Part shown: positions 31,999 to 43,695 of the stretch, in pieces | Layout: the number at the start of each line of letters is the position of its first letter | How positions within the stretch are numbered: the stretch's first letter is position 1 | NCBI GenBank assembly: GCA_949825065.1 | Contig: OX463838.1 | Span: forward strand, 5,248,251-5,312,250 | DNA from: Odontocerum albicorne | Taxonomy: Eukaryota; Arthropoda; Insecta; Trichoptera; Odontoceridae | Reading direction: 5' to 3' | Length of the DNA: 64,000 bases | Notes under the pieces: model-generated | Database searches by the model: none | Seen by the model: only the letters and a program-made list of their open reading frames with translations | Told to the model about the DNA's origin: nothing | Position numbers and translations under genes: made by a program

Positions 31999-33259
31999 AA
32001 ATTTCTAGAGTAGAATAAATATGTATCTATTCTACATACATCTCTCGATTGCTCTTGGAGTCTATGTATCTGCACCATACACGCATATTGCAAAGATTTG
32101 ACTTAACTAGGGGCATTTACGTTGTGATGGTAATAGTTATTTTATTCCATATCTTTTTAAGCTAAATATTCCATTCTTTGCCATTCAAGTATATATGTAG
32201 ATATGTTGGACATATGTGGATATGGTGGATATATGTTGATATGGTGGATATATGTGGATATGGCAAAGTCTATGGCAAAGGATATATGTGGATATGGCAA
32301 AATATACAGTCGTGGATTCGAGGAAGCAGAAATCTGTCTATGCTTACATACATACCATCGCACCATTTTCTGTAAGTATAAACACTGAATTGAACTGTCA
32401 GGGTAGGCAAAGGGGATAAAGAATCAGATTTTTGTTTCTCGAAAGGCATTCTTAACCAATTACTCGTACATTCATACAACTTCTACGACTTTCTTTGTTT
32501 TCTTATTTTAGAATATCATTCACTTGATCCAACCATACTTCCTTATACTTTCGCTGGAATGAATTATGATGATATGCACTCGTTTATATATGCTTAAATA
32601 TCTAGCTGATAGACATGAATGGTACTACTTTATAAATCCCATTACAGACAAACCTATACAAGGCGGTCACCCATTTACTTAAATATCATAAAAACAGGTA
32701 GAACGGAGACTGGATCTTTTTTGCGTATAACCCTCAAATTTAAGGAAAAGGATTTGAGTGGAAGAAAATATATTCCCAGGGGAATTCTTCTGAAATGTTC
32801 TCCGAAAGATATTCTCTCTCGAGAGGAAATTGAGATTCTTATTAACATAATGGTAATGAGTTGCTAACGGTTTCTCTAGGAGTTTCTTGAGCCGTTTTCG
32901 TTTATTCCTCCTCAAAAAGTGTATATCTTTGATTAAATTATTCAGTTTAACGATTAATGATTTGGAACTGTATTGATTCAATTAAAATATTCATATATGT
33001 GAAGTGTTATATTTAAATAACGATTTTCAATACAAAAAGTATTTTCATATATACGACTTATTAAGTGCTAAAGATACATGATTGACTGTATTTCTCTAAG
33101 CTTTGAAGACCAAGGATTAAAACAGAAATGATCAAACCTTTGATAATATTAAACAACTTGGTTTTTAAGAATTTAGAACTGTATTGATTCTATTAAAATC
33201 ATTTTATCTATGGATAGGTGTTTCATAATGAAGATGTTACCAAAATGAAATAATGGTTT
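31999..33259. other. unassigned sequence with a short TGGATA tandem
   Basis: Around 32195-32300 the phrases tatgtggatatggtggata repeat about five times in an 18-21 bp rhythm. The frames at 32619-32981 show no family motif. An octamer TACTCGTA lies at 32461-32468. Confidence 0.5.
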
Positions 33260-33261
33260 TC

Positions 33262-33332
33262 ATGACTTAGTTGGTAAGACGCTTGACTGATACACAAGGG
33301 TTTCAGGTTTGATTCCCGATGGAACCTGTAAA
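33262..33332 (+). mobile_element. tRNA-derived SINE head
   Basis: gacttagttggtaagacgct (A box) and ggtttgattcccgatggaac (B box) stand 40 bases apart, followed by a run of A. The body after it is not recognisable. Confidence 0.6.
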
Positions 33333-33431
33333 AAAATAATATTAGCCTGGTTAAAAGATTTCTATGTTAACAATGCTTACAAGCGCTATACATTTGCAAT
33401 TATTATTGTTTCCTCACATGAGGTAGTATTG

Positions 33432-33891
33432 TATACCAAACGATTGTCATACCCGCACTCTACTATGGCTCCGAATGCTGGACGATGTATATCTCTTACT
33501 CCAGGCAACTAGAAACTGCTGAAATGCGCATGTTAAGATGGTCGGCTGGTGTGTCCCTAAGTGACAAAATTAAAAACTCACGCATTCGTGGAAGCCTGGG
33601 TGTTACAAACATCAACAGCAAGATGGATGAGATGCGATTGAGATGGTGTGGGCACGTTGGATGCAGAGCACCTTATCACATTGTGAACCAGGCAATCTCC
33701 ATGGATCTTCCTCGAATAACAACCAGAGGAAGACCAAAGAATTCGTGGGTTGTGCAAAAATATAACCTGATGCAGAGGCACGGCCTGGGGGACGTAGTCC
33801 TGGACATAAGAGCTTACAACCTGAGGACGAGGAGAGCTGACCCCAACAGTCTTCGCAGAAAGTGGGTTGGGATGGAGCCAGGGAGAAGAAG
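33432..33891 (+). mobile_element. RTE-like LINE 3' fragment with 16-bp target duplication, copy 2
   Basis: A perfect 16-bp repeat, acatgaggtagtattg, lies at 33416-33431 and 33892-33907. The insert encodes YQTIVIPALYYGSECW, a frame break, then TAEMRMLRWSAGVSLSDKI, IRGSLGVTNINSKMDEMRLR, WCGHVGCRAPYHIVNQAISM and a basic end RADPNSLRRKW, then GAAGAA-type tail. It is cleaner than copy 1. The 258-codon frame 33485-34261 merely runs from the LINE into flanking DNA and is not a gene. Confidence 0.9.
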
Positions 33892-34248
33892 ACATGAGGT
33901 AGTATTGAAAACACGTGCGATGACTAACTACGAGTTCTGTGACTATTTAAATGGTTTTAATCTCGAAAAATTGATGAATTGGGCTAAATCTTCAATATTG
34001 TTGAACAATCAATCTCTCGGACATTTTCATTTGCCACAATTGCTTACAGTATTGTGGCTTTTTTTTGACTTGTTGTTAATATCTTTCTCTGTGGCAGTCA
34101 AACATAAAATAGTACTAAAAAAGACTTACTCGAGGAATAAACGAAAGACGAGAACGCTGAAAAATACGCTTAACTTTTGTTGTCTCTTAATAATATACAT
34201 TCAGCACGTTTGGAATGAAGTTAACAACGAAAATTATTTACTTAAGAC

Positions 34249-34635
34249 CAGCGACGATTAGTCTGGAGGTGCGTTGGTGCGCTGAACTGGTGAAATAATT
34301 CACAATAATTAAATTATATATTCGCAAAAATGACTTCCAAAAATGTTAAAAATATGTATAAGAATACTGATAAATAGTACAAGTATTTTTATTTAAGTGA
34401 AAATTCCAAAAGATTTAAAGTAAAATCTAAAAAAATATTCCTTTCAAATTGACCGGCCAAGATTGCCAATACTATCGGAGCGATCTCCAATACGCACCGG
34501 ACAGAAACGCCGATTCATATAGGGCAGACAGAGACATACAGTAAACCGTGAGACAGCGATATTTAATATTCGGTCAGCGTCTCGAGGTGCGTTGGTGCTC
34601 AGTGCACCAACGCACATCGAGACCAGCCGCCGCTG
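34249..34635. mobile_element. hAT-like MITE with internal hairpin
   Basis: The left end CAGCGACGATTAGTCTGGAG and the inverse of the right end, CAGCGGCGGCTGGTCTCGAT, continue into the shared block GTGCGTTGGTGC. The flanking octamers cttaagac (34241-34248) and gtaaagac (34636-34643) agree at six of eight positions, as expected for an aged 8-bp hAT duplication. At the right end GTCTCGAGGTGCGTTGGTGC (34579-34598) pairs with 34604-34623 in 19 of 20 positions around a five-base loop, so the right terminus is a duplicated, inverted terminus. No coding sequence. Confidence 0.72.
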
Positions 34636-34643
34636 GTAAAGAC

Positions 34644-35096
34644 TTCTTCCCGAAAAATACTAAAACACATTCTGAAAAACTTTTTGTTGTTTATGAACTT
34701 TTATAACGCAATTTAAATATATTGAATGTAAAAACATCAGCGGGATGTACGGTATTGTAAGAAAGATATCCGGTAGAAGTTTGTTATGTATTTTAAATTC
34801 CGACATATTTCCAAGAAATACTGGCTGCTTTCCAGACAACATATTATTTAACAATGTATGAATTAAAACTAAATTGTATAATATGGTGTATAAAAAGGTA
34901 TCAACCATCTAAATATGATGCGAGATATAGAAAAGGATAAATAATGTATTTACCACTATAATGTTATTTTATTGTTGAATTTATTTTTCAAATTATCATT
35001 TTGAATATGAGAAATAGGTGATATACGAAAATGTAAATTTAAAAAAAGTTGCAAGTCAATGGTAAAAACAGGTGCGTCACTTGTTTTAAGTTAAAA
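34644..35096. other. AT-rich sequence without a recognised feature
   Basis: The minus-strand frame 34660-34908 is hydrophobic and unrecognised. Confidence 0.5.
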
Positions 35097-35841
35097 GGGT
35101 ATTCTACTGTATAAATTTGAAAAATAATCGTTTTATTTTGCATATTCTTAAAGTTTAGATACCTTTAAGAATATTGTTTTTTTACTGTTTTAAAAATGAT
35201 AAAAAAAATTGCAACTTTTTGTTTTTAAGACAACTTTAGGGACGGTTGTCCCGAATGGAAAGATGATAAGGATGATCGTTGTTTTAATAAAACTCGTTGA
35301 AATCGGAATATGCAAAGAGGTATTTTATTGTTAAACGTCGGTATTTATAATATTTGGAATGTGTGTAGAAAGGCGCAGAAGATATGTCGCTGTCTCGTTC
35401 TCGCTAAACAATATTTACTGTTACACGTACCGTATTTATATGATTTGTAGAAAGGCGCAGAAGATATGTCGCTGTCTCGTTCTTCCTAAACAATAACAGC
35501 GGCTCGCGCTGTGATCACAGGGAGTAAGGATCGCTACACAACCACCATTTTACGTTTTATTTATTTTGCTACCAACTATAACGACATTATTTTTAATTAA
35601 GAAACTGTGTATAATTTTTGTTTCAAATTTACAAAAGGATTCTTATCGTGTCGACCAGTTTACTCCCTGTTTTTTTTTACAAGATATAACAGCAGATAAC
35701 TTAAATTTAAAAAAAAATCATAAACTTTTTTTACATTCTCAAATTATCAATAAACAAGCTGTAAAAAATACATGGGAAATTTTTATTTTTTTATAGTCTG
35801 AAAAATCGCCCAAAATTCATGCCTATTCATGTAGAATACTG
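35097..35841 (-). mobile_element. family G element, copy 2, inverted
   Basis: The left end is GGGTATTCTACTGTA; the right end is the decayed inverse GTAGAATACT. The segment 35560-35830 is the reverse complement of 31281-31560 with substitutions. It contains a direct duplication of tgtagaaaggcgcagaagat (about 35368 and 35451, with 18 more shared bases), absent from copy 1. Confidence 0.7.
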
Positions 35842-37081
35842 TTTTCAAAGTTGACTTATCTTTAAGATTAAAATAGAATTCAACAACATTAATATACTCG
35901 TATTTCAATAAATACTATCATATCAATAAATAAATTTCTCGAAAAATATTGAGATATTTTTTTCTTATATTCTTTAACTCACTTATATGATATAATAATA
36001 TACGAGACATTCTGTTCTTCCATACACTTGACAAAAAATATAATAATTGGTTTGAGTATTAAATATTTCCCCACATATGATACATGCCTTGAAAGTGTTT
36101 TGAATGAGTTTTTATTTAAACCTTTCCCATTTTATCTGAAACGAAAACGAATCCTTCGACAAACAGATTTTTTCTTGTCACCCAAATAGATTTTTTTACA
36201 GCACAAATACAAATAGAATTAAAATTATTCCAAAAGTTTTTCTCACGAAAAGCAAAGAGATTTTATTTTTTTAATATAATGATAAGAATTCTTTTTTTTT
36301 GCTATTTTAAATCCACTTCTGAAATTTATAAGGCTTTACCATAAAAATGTGTTATATAAAAACAAGTAATAGTCTGTCAGTTATGACGGAAATATATTTT
36401 TTTCAATGCGTCTTTTTGCTGCTTTGTATAGTCGTTTTTTTTTTCTCTCGTCTCGCTAACTCGTTGCGATTGATGTAATCGTATTTTCCTTTTAACATCA
36501 GCCTCTCTTTTAATAACCATTTTATCATTTCGATCCACCATTCTAAGTGTTATATTTTGAATTAAAATGTTGTGTTGCCGAAACAATAAAATAAATTACG
36601 TTTTAAGGTAATTTTTAACAAAAGAATTCGTTATATCCATTTCCGAAATGACACTGGCAATCTTCATTATATTCATTTCCAAAATAACACTGGCAATCTT
36701 CAATAATGTAGAATTTGAATTAAACGAAACTTAGAACAGAGTGTAAATTTAAGTGACAGAAAACTTTATGTAAACTGTAAACAACCAAATTCATTCATTT
36801 ACATAATAACATTATTATGTGAAATTCTAATAATTCATATTAAAATTATTAGAAGAATTAAGCATTCTCACTCATTATAACTGTTCGCTAATTTTATTAA
36901 GATATTTTTCTTACCAAAAGTAAATTCACCTTCTCTTTATAAATACATTATTTGCCATTGTTATCTTGTGTGTCATATCATGAAATGACAGCTGTTAAAT
37001 AATATTTGAAAAATAAAAAAAATCTAACATAATCATCTCATCATCATCATAAAAAATCTAACATAAGCATGACCTCTATAA
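35842..37081. other. AT-rich sequence with a 40-bp duplication
   Basis: ccgaaatgacactggcaatc at about 36642 recurs as ccaaaataacactggcaatc at about 36681, a short tandem duplication. Otherwise nothing was recognised. Confidence 0.5.
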
Positions 37082-37595
37082 TTCGTATGCAAAGTCTTGG
37101 AAACGAGTTTTGCAACAATTTAGATATTTTTAATATAAGTATATAAAGTATTCGCCAGAATATATATCACAACAATATTTAGAAATAGCTACAAACTTTG
37201 TGCTCTCCTTTATTAATATAAATAACGTAATATAAACCAAACATTAAGGACAATACTTTGCATCCGGAGTTGAGTAACCCTGCATCAACATGTATGAAGC
37301 TTTTAATTCTGCAAAGCAACTTGCATCTCGTTCTACTAATGAGGCCATGTGTTTTCTATATCTCAATATATATCTATAAAATTCCCACAAAATTCTCAAA
37401 GATTATTAAATAAATTTAAAACGATGACTGTAATTTATTATTACTACTGCTTTTTGTATCTTCACGTTAGTTTAAGATAAAGTTTTGTATTATTTGTCAA
37501 TAATTTTAAGTACTTTATAACCTGTCACATGTTCATTTGTATATAAAAACACTGTTGTGTCGTTAATTAAATAAATAAATTAAAAAAAAATAACA
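37082..37595 (+). mobile_element. LINE family L 3' end, copy 2
   Basis: It begins with the end of the coding part (attcgtatgcaaagtcttgg, then aacgagttttgcaacaattt, matching 40005-39930 reversed) and runs through the 3' UTR to gtgtcgttaattaaataaat. It is the plus-strand counterpart of 39506-40210. Confidence 0.85.
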
Positions 37596-37699
37596 CCCAA
37601 TTAGAGAAGTTCAATTCGGAATTGAAATGACACGTGCGAGATTTCTCAATATGAGATAAGTTTTCTATAATTATAACTTAAAGTTCGGCAACGCATGAT

Positions 37700-38092
37700 T
37701 TTAACCTTATGGTGCTGAAAAATGCTGGTGAAAACTAGAATGCTGAATAAGCTACAAACATCTGAAACGTGGATACATATGAGTTTTTTCAGTATTTCTT
37801 GATTTCATCTTATCTCAAACACAGAGCACGCGTAGAATGAACGCTCCTTACTATCACAAAAATGGCGAAAGATTGGATTTCTGGGTCATATATTGAGAGG
37901 AGAAAAATATCACTTCCTAAAATTAACATTCATGGACAAAATTTAGGGTTGACGTGGAATAAATAGAAGACACCTGCCATGGTTACAAAACATTCGCAAA
38001 TTGACAGGTATGCAGAAAGTAGAGGAGCTGTTCCGTGCCGCCAAAGATATTTTCTCAAAAGTTATCGCCAACATTAAGGTGATTGGACAGGG
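37700..38092 (+). pseudogene. non-LTR LINE C-terminus, frameshifted
   Basis: After several broken frames a clean stretch reads WLQNIRKLTGMQKVEELFRA, then AKDIFSKVIANIKVIGQGT and a stop. WLxNIRxWTGxxxxELFRAA is a hallmark of the last 40 residues of many LINE polyproteins, also visible in decayed form at 45372 and 57190. Upstream a CCATGG-type and RRKISLPKINIHG segment keeps parts of the preceding domain. Confidence 0.7.
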
Positions 38093-38370
38093 TACATGAA
38101 CAAGAGAATAATTGATTAATAACTTTTAAACTGAAACTATGACAACGCCTAAGATCACATACGGACGTAAGTGATGTAATTATGATTGATTTAATTAGCG
38201 GAAAAAATTGAGTTATCAAGTTACGAGTATAATTACATTTTTACAAGAAATCATTTTAAGGTAATTTCTACACATTAATATTTAAATACCAATTTGTATT
38301 ACACTTTCGTAACATACGATAAAGTCTGATAAGTTTATTATGATGTAATAATCTCTACAAACAGATTTAA

Positions 38371-38950
38371 ACGTTATCTTTCATTTCCTGTGCTAAAAAA
38401 ATCCGCACGTTTCGATGCTGTGTATTCAATACACACGTAAAAATGAGTGATTTAAAATCAGAATAATAAAGATATTGATAGCCAATTGCTTAAATTAATT
38501 AAATTCGAAGTCAAAAGTGATAATAATTTAAATTTAATTGCTGAAAACATGAAAAAAACATCGGCCTACGTTCTCAAAACGGGCGAAGAGACAACTGAAG
38601 CGAGCAAACTGAGATTCTGTTTCTTGCGATCCCATATACCGTAGTAGAATAAGAGTGAGACGTGAATAGCGTTGCTTCTCACCCATAGCGGTTTTTTTAG
38701 AATGAATATACCTACGTCATACGCTGGCACACGTTTGATTGTATTGGTGAATTTATTCCCGATTTTTGACAAAATATATCTGATGTGGCCGATAAGTGCT
38801 AATTATTATTAATATTATTTTTTTCATTCAATTTGTAAATGTATTATGGAGGAATACCTAAAATCTGAACCCAATATTTATTATATTTATAGAGATATTA
38901 AAGTTTTCAGAAGCAATGTGTACTAGTTACACATCACAGGGAAAGAAAGG
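38371..38950 (+). mobile_element. complete piggyBac-like MITE, subfamily II
   Basis: TTAA at 38367-38370 and 38951-38954 bounds 580 bp. The left terminus is degraded (CGTTATCTTTCATTTCCTGTG in decayed form, shown by position) and the right terminus reads inverted CCTTTCTTTCCCTGTG. Internal blocks match 48985-49550 throughout. Confidence 0.85.
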
Positions 38951-38989
38951 TTAAACAAGCCTTAAGTGAAAACCAGATTGGAACAGTTT

Positions 38990-39080
38990 TTTTTTAATCT
39001 GGGAACATACGGTAACCGGTAACGAAGCCATAACCTTTGGGCTAGAAAATAGGCGTCTTATTAATTGATCCATATAAGTT
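38990..39080 (-). mobile_element. decayed tRNA-like SINE head
   Basis: On the minus strand ggatcaattaataagacgcc (A box) and gcttcgttaccggttacc (degenerate B box) follow each other, with a poly-T run at the left. Low sequence conservation. Confidence 0.4.
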
Positions 39081-39329
39081 GCTATTTATAAAACTTAAAT
39101 GGTGAAATACAAAAAAAAACTAAAACTTAATTATTCAAAAAGTATTTGAAATTGGCGTGTTTCAATTAATTATTTATAAATGAAATTGAGCAAAATATTT
39201 AGAATCTTAAGTTTTCTAACTTGCTTGAAATGTATAGAATGGACCCGAACAAGGTGAATAAAAAAGCTGACATGAAATATAGTTATTGGTACAAAAGTCA
39301 ATAGCTATGTTCGATATAAGCTTTCTCAG

Positions 39330-39390
39330 CGGCCTAGTTGGCAAGACGCCAGTCTAAGTATCCGCTGGTTTAAGGTCCCGATGTTGACTA
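39330..39390 (+). mobile_element. tRNA-derived SINE head
   Basis: agcggcctagttggcaagac (A box) followed 30 bases later by ggtttaaggtcccgatgttg (degenerate B box), then an A-rich run. No acceptor pairing. Confidence 0.5.
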
Positions 39391-39505
39391 AAAAATGGCC
39401 TTTGTCTGGTTTTCAAATATGATCTTTTCAACGTATTTCTGGTTAGATGAAAGAATTGTTAAATTAAAGAAAGTTTGTCGGGTTGTAGTGTACAATGGAA
39501 GTTAT

Positions 39506-40210
39506 TTATTTATTTATTTAATTAACGACACAACAGTGTCTTTATATACAAATGAACATGTGACAGGTTATAAATTACTTAAAATTATTGACAAATGATA
39601 CAACTTTATCTTAAACTAACATGAAGATACAAAAAGCAGTAGAATAAATTACAGTCATGGTTTTAAAATTATTTAATAATCTTTGAGAATTTTGTGGGAA
39701 TTTTATGGATATATATTGAGATATAGAAAACACATGGCCTCATTAGTGGAACGAGATGCAAGTTGCTTTGCAGAATGAAAAGCTTCACACGTGTTGATGC
39801 AGGGTTACTCAACTCCAGAGGCAAAATATTGTTCTTAATATTTGGTTTGTATTACGTTATTTATATTAATAAAGGAGAGCACAAAGTTAGTAGCTATTTC
39901 TAAATATTGTTGTAATATTCTGGTGAATACTATATATACTTATATTAAAAATATCTAAATTGTTGCAAAACTCGTTTCCAAGTCTTTGCATACGAATTAT
40001 AGAGGAGTTGATTTTATAGTTAGTATAACAATTTTCGGTATAAAAGGGATTGAGCTGTCTTGTGGATCTAGTGGGGATACGAAATGAGATACTTGCGAGT
40101 AAGTGAGGTGCATCAATCACTGAGTGAATGATTTTGTATAGCAGTACTATATCGGCTGTTTTTCTTCTGTCACACAGCTTCAAGAGTTTCACTGCATTCA
40201 ATAAGTTTCA
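39506..40210 (-). mobile_element. LINE family L, C-terminus and 3' UTR, copy 3
   Basis: The minus-strand frame 40201-39887 (104 codons) reads KLLKLCDRRKTADIVLLYKI, IDAPHLLASISFRIPTRSTR, LNPFYTENCYTNYKINSSII and NLDIFNISI. This is the end of an R1/Jockey-type ORF2, with the same order of elements as 56204-56680. The 3' UTR follows to the (taaa) tail at about 39506. It is the most complete L copy here and is 5'-truncated near 40210. Confidence 0.85.
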
Positions 40211-40215
40211 CTGCA

Positions 40216-41124
40216 ATAATTATCATACGTATAATGCAAAAAGCAACATATAAGTTATCGATTTTTTTTACCGAAATCTTTATTGAAACGAAAATCAATG
40301 GTTTATTTTCAATTTTAAATCATCAATTACCTAATAACAACTTTTTCCAAATTTGGTGATTCACTAAAGGCTTAATATAAAACTAGTAATGCACGTTCAT
40401 TATCATCTAATACGGGTAACCAAACTAAAATGAATTTTGTGACAAAATTATAATGAATTTTGGTATGAAATTATAATTAATTTTGCAACCCGGATTTTAT
40501 CGAAAACCGCAAAATAATAACAGTTAAGCTGTGAAATATTGGAAATTGATTTTTTATATAATGAACCTTCAATATGATACATTTATAAAATGATTTATTT
40601 TAACAGATGAACTTTTTATCATAATTTTTAATAATAATTTTGAATAATAATAATTTTGAATAATAATAATTTTGAATAATAATTTTGAATAATAATAATT
40701 TTTAATAATAATTTTGATAATATTTTTTTTAATCATAACTATTTTTCAAAAACACTTTTTTCAATCAAATGCCTTTAGAGTATGTTTTTAATCATTACTA
40801 TTTCTAAAAAATAAAATATTAAGATTATTTTATATAAAAGTTATATGTTTATATAATAATTTTGATAATTATATAATAATTTTGGTCATAATCATAATTT
40901 TTAATCATAACTATTTTTTTATAAAAACGTTTTTCAACAAATGGCTTAACAGTAATGTTTTTAATCATAACTATTTCTAAGAAATAAAATATTAAGATTA
41001 TTGTACATAAAAATTATACGTCGGAATAAATTTAAGTAAGTTCATAGTTATAATATATAAATGAGATTAGATTTTAAGATATAAATTTTTAAATACTCGT
41101 GGGTACAGAATTTGGCAAAATTTT
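40216..41124. other. AT-rich sequence with a TAATAATTTTGAA microsatellite
   Basis: From about 40610 to 40735 the unit taataataattttgaa repeats irregularly. A second, looser run of ataattttga and catttttaatcataac is near 40850-40910. No coding signal. Confidence 0.7.
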
Positions 41125-41307
41125 GTTTTTTTTTTTTAACCTGGCGAGTTTATTGCCATGCGGCAATCTCTTCCAACCAACCAGAAATATATTTTTATAG
41201 GCCCTAATTGACCATAATGGAATCCTATTTAAAAAATATGGGTTCCAGCGGGGATCGAACCCGCAACTTCCGGATCGGTAGACAAGTGTCTTACCACCAC
41301 ATGACTT
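41125..41307 (-). mobile_element. full-length tRNA-derived SINE
   Basis: On the minus strand: tRNA-like head (gtggtggtaagacacttg, then ttgcgggttcgatccccg), an A-rich joint, a body, and the tail ctggttggttggaagagatt followed by gccgcatggcaataaactcg and poly-A (poly-T at 41125-41137). The tail matches the 3' end of LINE family J at 15320-15365, which suggests J-type machinery mobilises it. The frame reading GIEPAT-like peptides across such SINEs is an artefact. Confidence 0.88.
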
Positions 41308-41714
41308 GATTATAATAAAAGTAACAAATAAACAAAATCTCAATCAGTCAGTATTTGGAACAATGTTTTGATACATTATTTAATTGCTTTGTATATGATC
41401 TTGATTATTTGCTTATTTTATGATTTAGAACATTGTTTACAGATTTGGTTTTCAGTGCCTTTTCAGGGCATTAAAATGGTATATTCTACCCTGAGTGAAC
41501 ATTTCCTAAAAGCTCCGGTATCTCAAAAACCAAACACTTTTTACTGTATACGTTATTATATTTCTACAAGAAGTTTTTAATTAAAAAGCGCAACTGTATT
41601 TTTTTAAGTACTTGTGGCACATATCAAATGTTTTTCGTACATTTATGTTTTCCGTTGTAATAATGTGTACATTTCGATGTTTTTTTTTAAATTATGTTAT
41701 TGAATACCACTTTT

Positions 41715-42051
41715 GGTATCTTATTCTCCCTGGCTCCATCCCAACTCACTGTCTGCGAAGACTGTTGGGGTCAGCTCTCCTCGTCCTCAGGTTGTATGCT
41801 CTTCTGTCCCGGACTACGTCTCCCAGGCCGTGTCTATGCATCAGGTTATCTTCTGCATCAGGTCATCGCAATCGCCTCTCCTCCAACTTACTGTTGATGT
41901 CTGTAACACTTAGGCTTCCACGAATGCGTGAGCTTTTTATTTTGTGTCTAAGGGACACACCAACTGACCATCTTAGCATGCGCATTTCAGCAGTTTCTAG
42001 TTGCTTGGAGTAAGAGTTATACATCGTCCAGCAGTCGGAGCGATAGAGGAG
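41715..42051 (-). mobile_element. RTE-like LINE 3' fragment, copy 3, internally deleted
   Basis: ACCACTTTT at 41706-41714 and 42052-42060 flanks the insert. The minus strand repeats the tail of copies 1 and 2 (ctgctgaaatgcgcatgcta, then ggacgacgtagtccgg-like text, ending ggagccagggagaataag). About 110 bp present in the other copies are missing near 41850-41870. Confidence 0.82.
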
Positions 42052-42060
42052 ACCACTTTT

Positions 42061-43569
42061 TGTTATGTGAAATGTTTTTAAAGTTTATTTGACCACTGTT
42101 AATTTTAATGTCGATTTGTTCTTTTTTTGTAAAAGCTGCGGCCATTAAAAATCAGTTTATATATAAATATAACTTAGTTCCCCTAAAAGTTTTTTATGTT
42201 ATTTTTCAAAATAACATTTTATAAAAATTAAGTAGAGTAGCCCATCCTTTTAATGTCAAAGCCGTGAACGCTTGAAATATACTTGTAATTTTATCAATAG
42301 TAAAATGTGCTCTGACGTGGGGTTGCAAATGAGTTAAATAGCGTTCATATTGAATTGAAACATTATTCGGATTTCATAGACATGTTTTGAATAATGTTTA
42401 TAAATGCTGTATTCCGCTATACGTTTACAAAATTTATGAATATGACATACTTGTATGTTTATATACGAGTACATTACTTTCATAAAATTTAATTGTTTAA
42501 TTTCAAAAACATTCAACCAATTTGTTTAAAAACTCGTAAGAACTTCGTACTAAAAGGTGACTTCTAGAACTTATAAAATCATAGAATCTTCGAGTTTTTT
42601 TTATTGGTTAGCGTTAGTTTTCCTGTGAAATATTTCAATGGGATTGGTCTTTGTCTGCGTCGATGTGTTCGAAATATGTGTGGCGTATGCAGATTGAGGA
42701 AGTTTTTGAAGATAAGCCTACACTCTACCTAAATTAAATATATTTAAATGAACGCTGATGAAATATGCTGTAAAATTTGATTGATTCATGAAAAGAGGGT
42801 TTTGAATGAAAAATCGAAAAATAATAAAACATTTTTTAAAGTGTTTTCCTCTTATAAAGTTTTTTTGTTTTCTCTCTCTCGGAATCTATGCTTACTGGTA
42901 AAGCAACCAATGCATGTGTTACCTGTTTGAATATAATTGAGGAAATATGACTAAATATTATTGATCGATAGATAGTCTATCCGTTATGATCGAGAATGAC
43001 TGTCAACCATCCAATGCCTTTGCGTTTATTGAATTATTGTATGTAATATAGTGCACTTCAACAAGCATACATTCTTGTCCAATCAAACTCAAAGTTCCGA
43101 TGGCAAAGATTTAAAAAAACGAGACAAAAAGTTGGTTAAATAAGCAAGTCTTTCGTTTTACATTTTACTAAAATACTGATATTGTAATGCTTAAAAGCAC
43201 TTCAAGAACTCTCAATATACGAGTATTATACCACATGCCAAAGATTCTGTCGGTTCCTTTACAAATGATAAACAGACATGCCCAGTAGATACTGGGTAGA
43301 ATAAATTTATCAAAAGGTATCAAACTCGCCCAAGTAGAGATGACAATTTTTTTCACATTTTCTGTTATAATTTTATGTCACATGGCGTATGGATGAATAT
43401 TGCTCTTCATTCCGGTTTCAGCACCAATAATTACAATATACGAGTACACCTATTATAAACTCTATAGTCATACTTTTTGTTTGCATTATTGACAAAGAGC
43501 CCCTCTACTCTTTTTCATTGTACAATAAATTTCCCGACAAGTTGATTTCAATGAGGTAAATTCAAAGTG
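42061..43569. other. AT-rich sequence without a recognised feature
   Basis: Contains three octamers TACGAGTA (42464, 43218, 43439). Frames 42334-42516 and 43168-43356 show no motif. Confidence 0.5.
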
Positions 43570-43612
43570 TTTTTACCACTTGGCACGGATTTCTCATGTT
43601 ACACAAAGAGGG
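43570..43612 (-). mobile_element. 3'-terminal fragment of LINE family V
   Basis: The minus strand text gagaaatccgtgccaagtgg followed by taaaaa matches the 3' UTR end of the LINE at 56715-56745. Only this terminal piece, plus ccctctttgtg upstream, is present. Confidence 0.6.
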
Positions 43613-43695
43613 TCTGCTACTTCCTATCTGACGAATCAATATATTTGCCACATTTATCAAACGTATTCAAACTTTTTCGTTTTACGGCACCCTAA

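Noticed and set aside
33485..34261. 258-codon frame as a host gene
   Set aside because: The first 135 codons are the LINE tail inside a 16-bp target duplication and the rest is flanking DNA read in the same frame.
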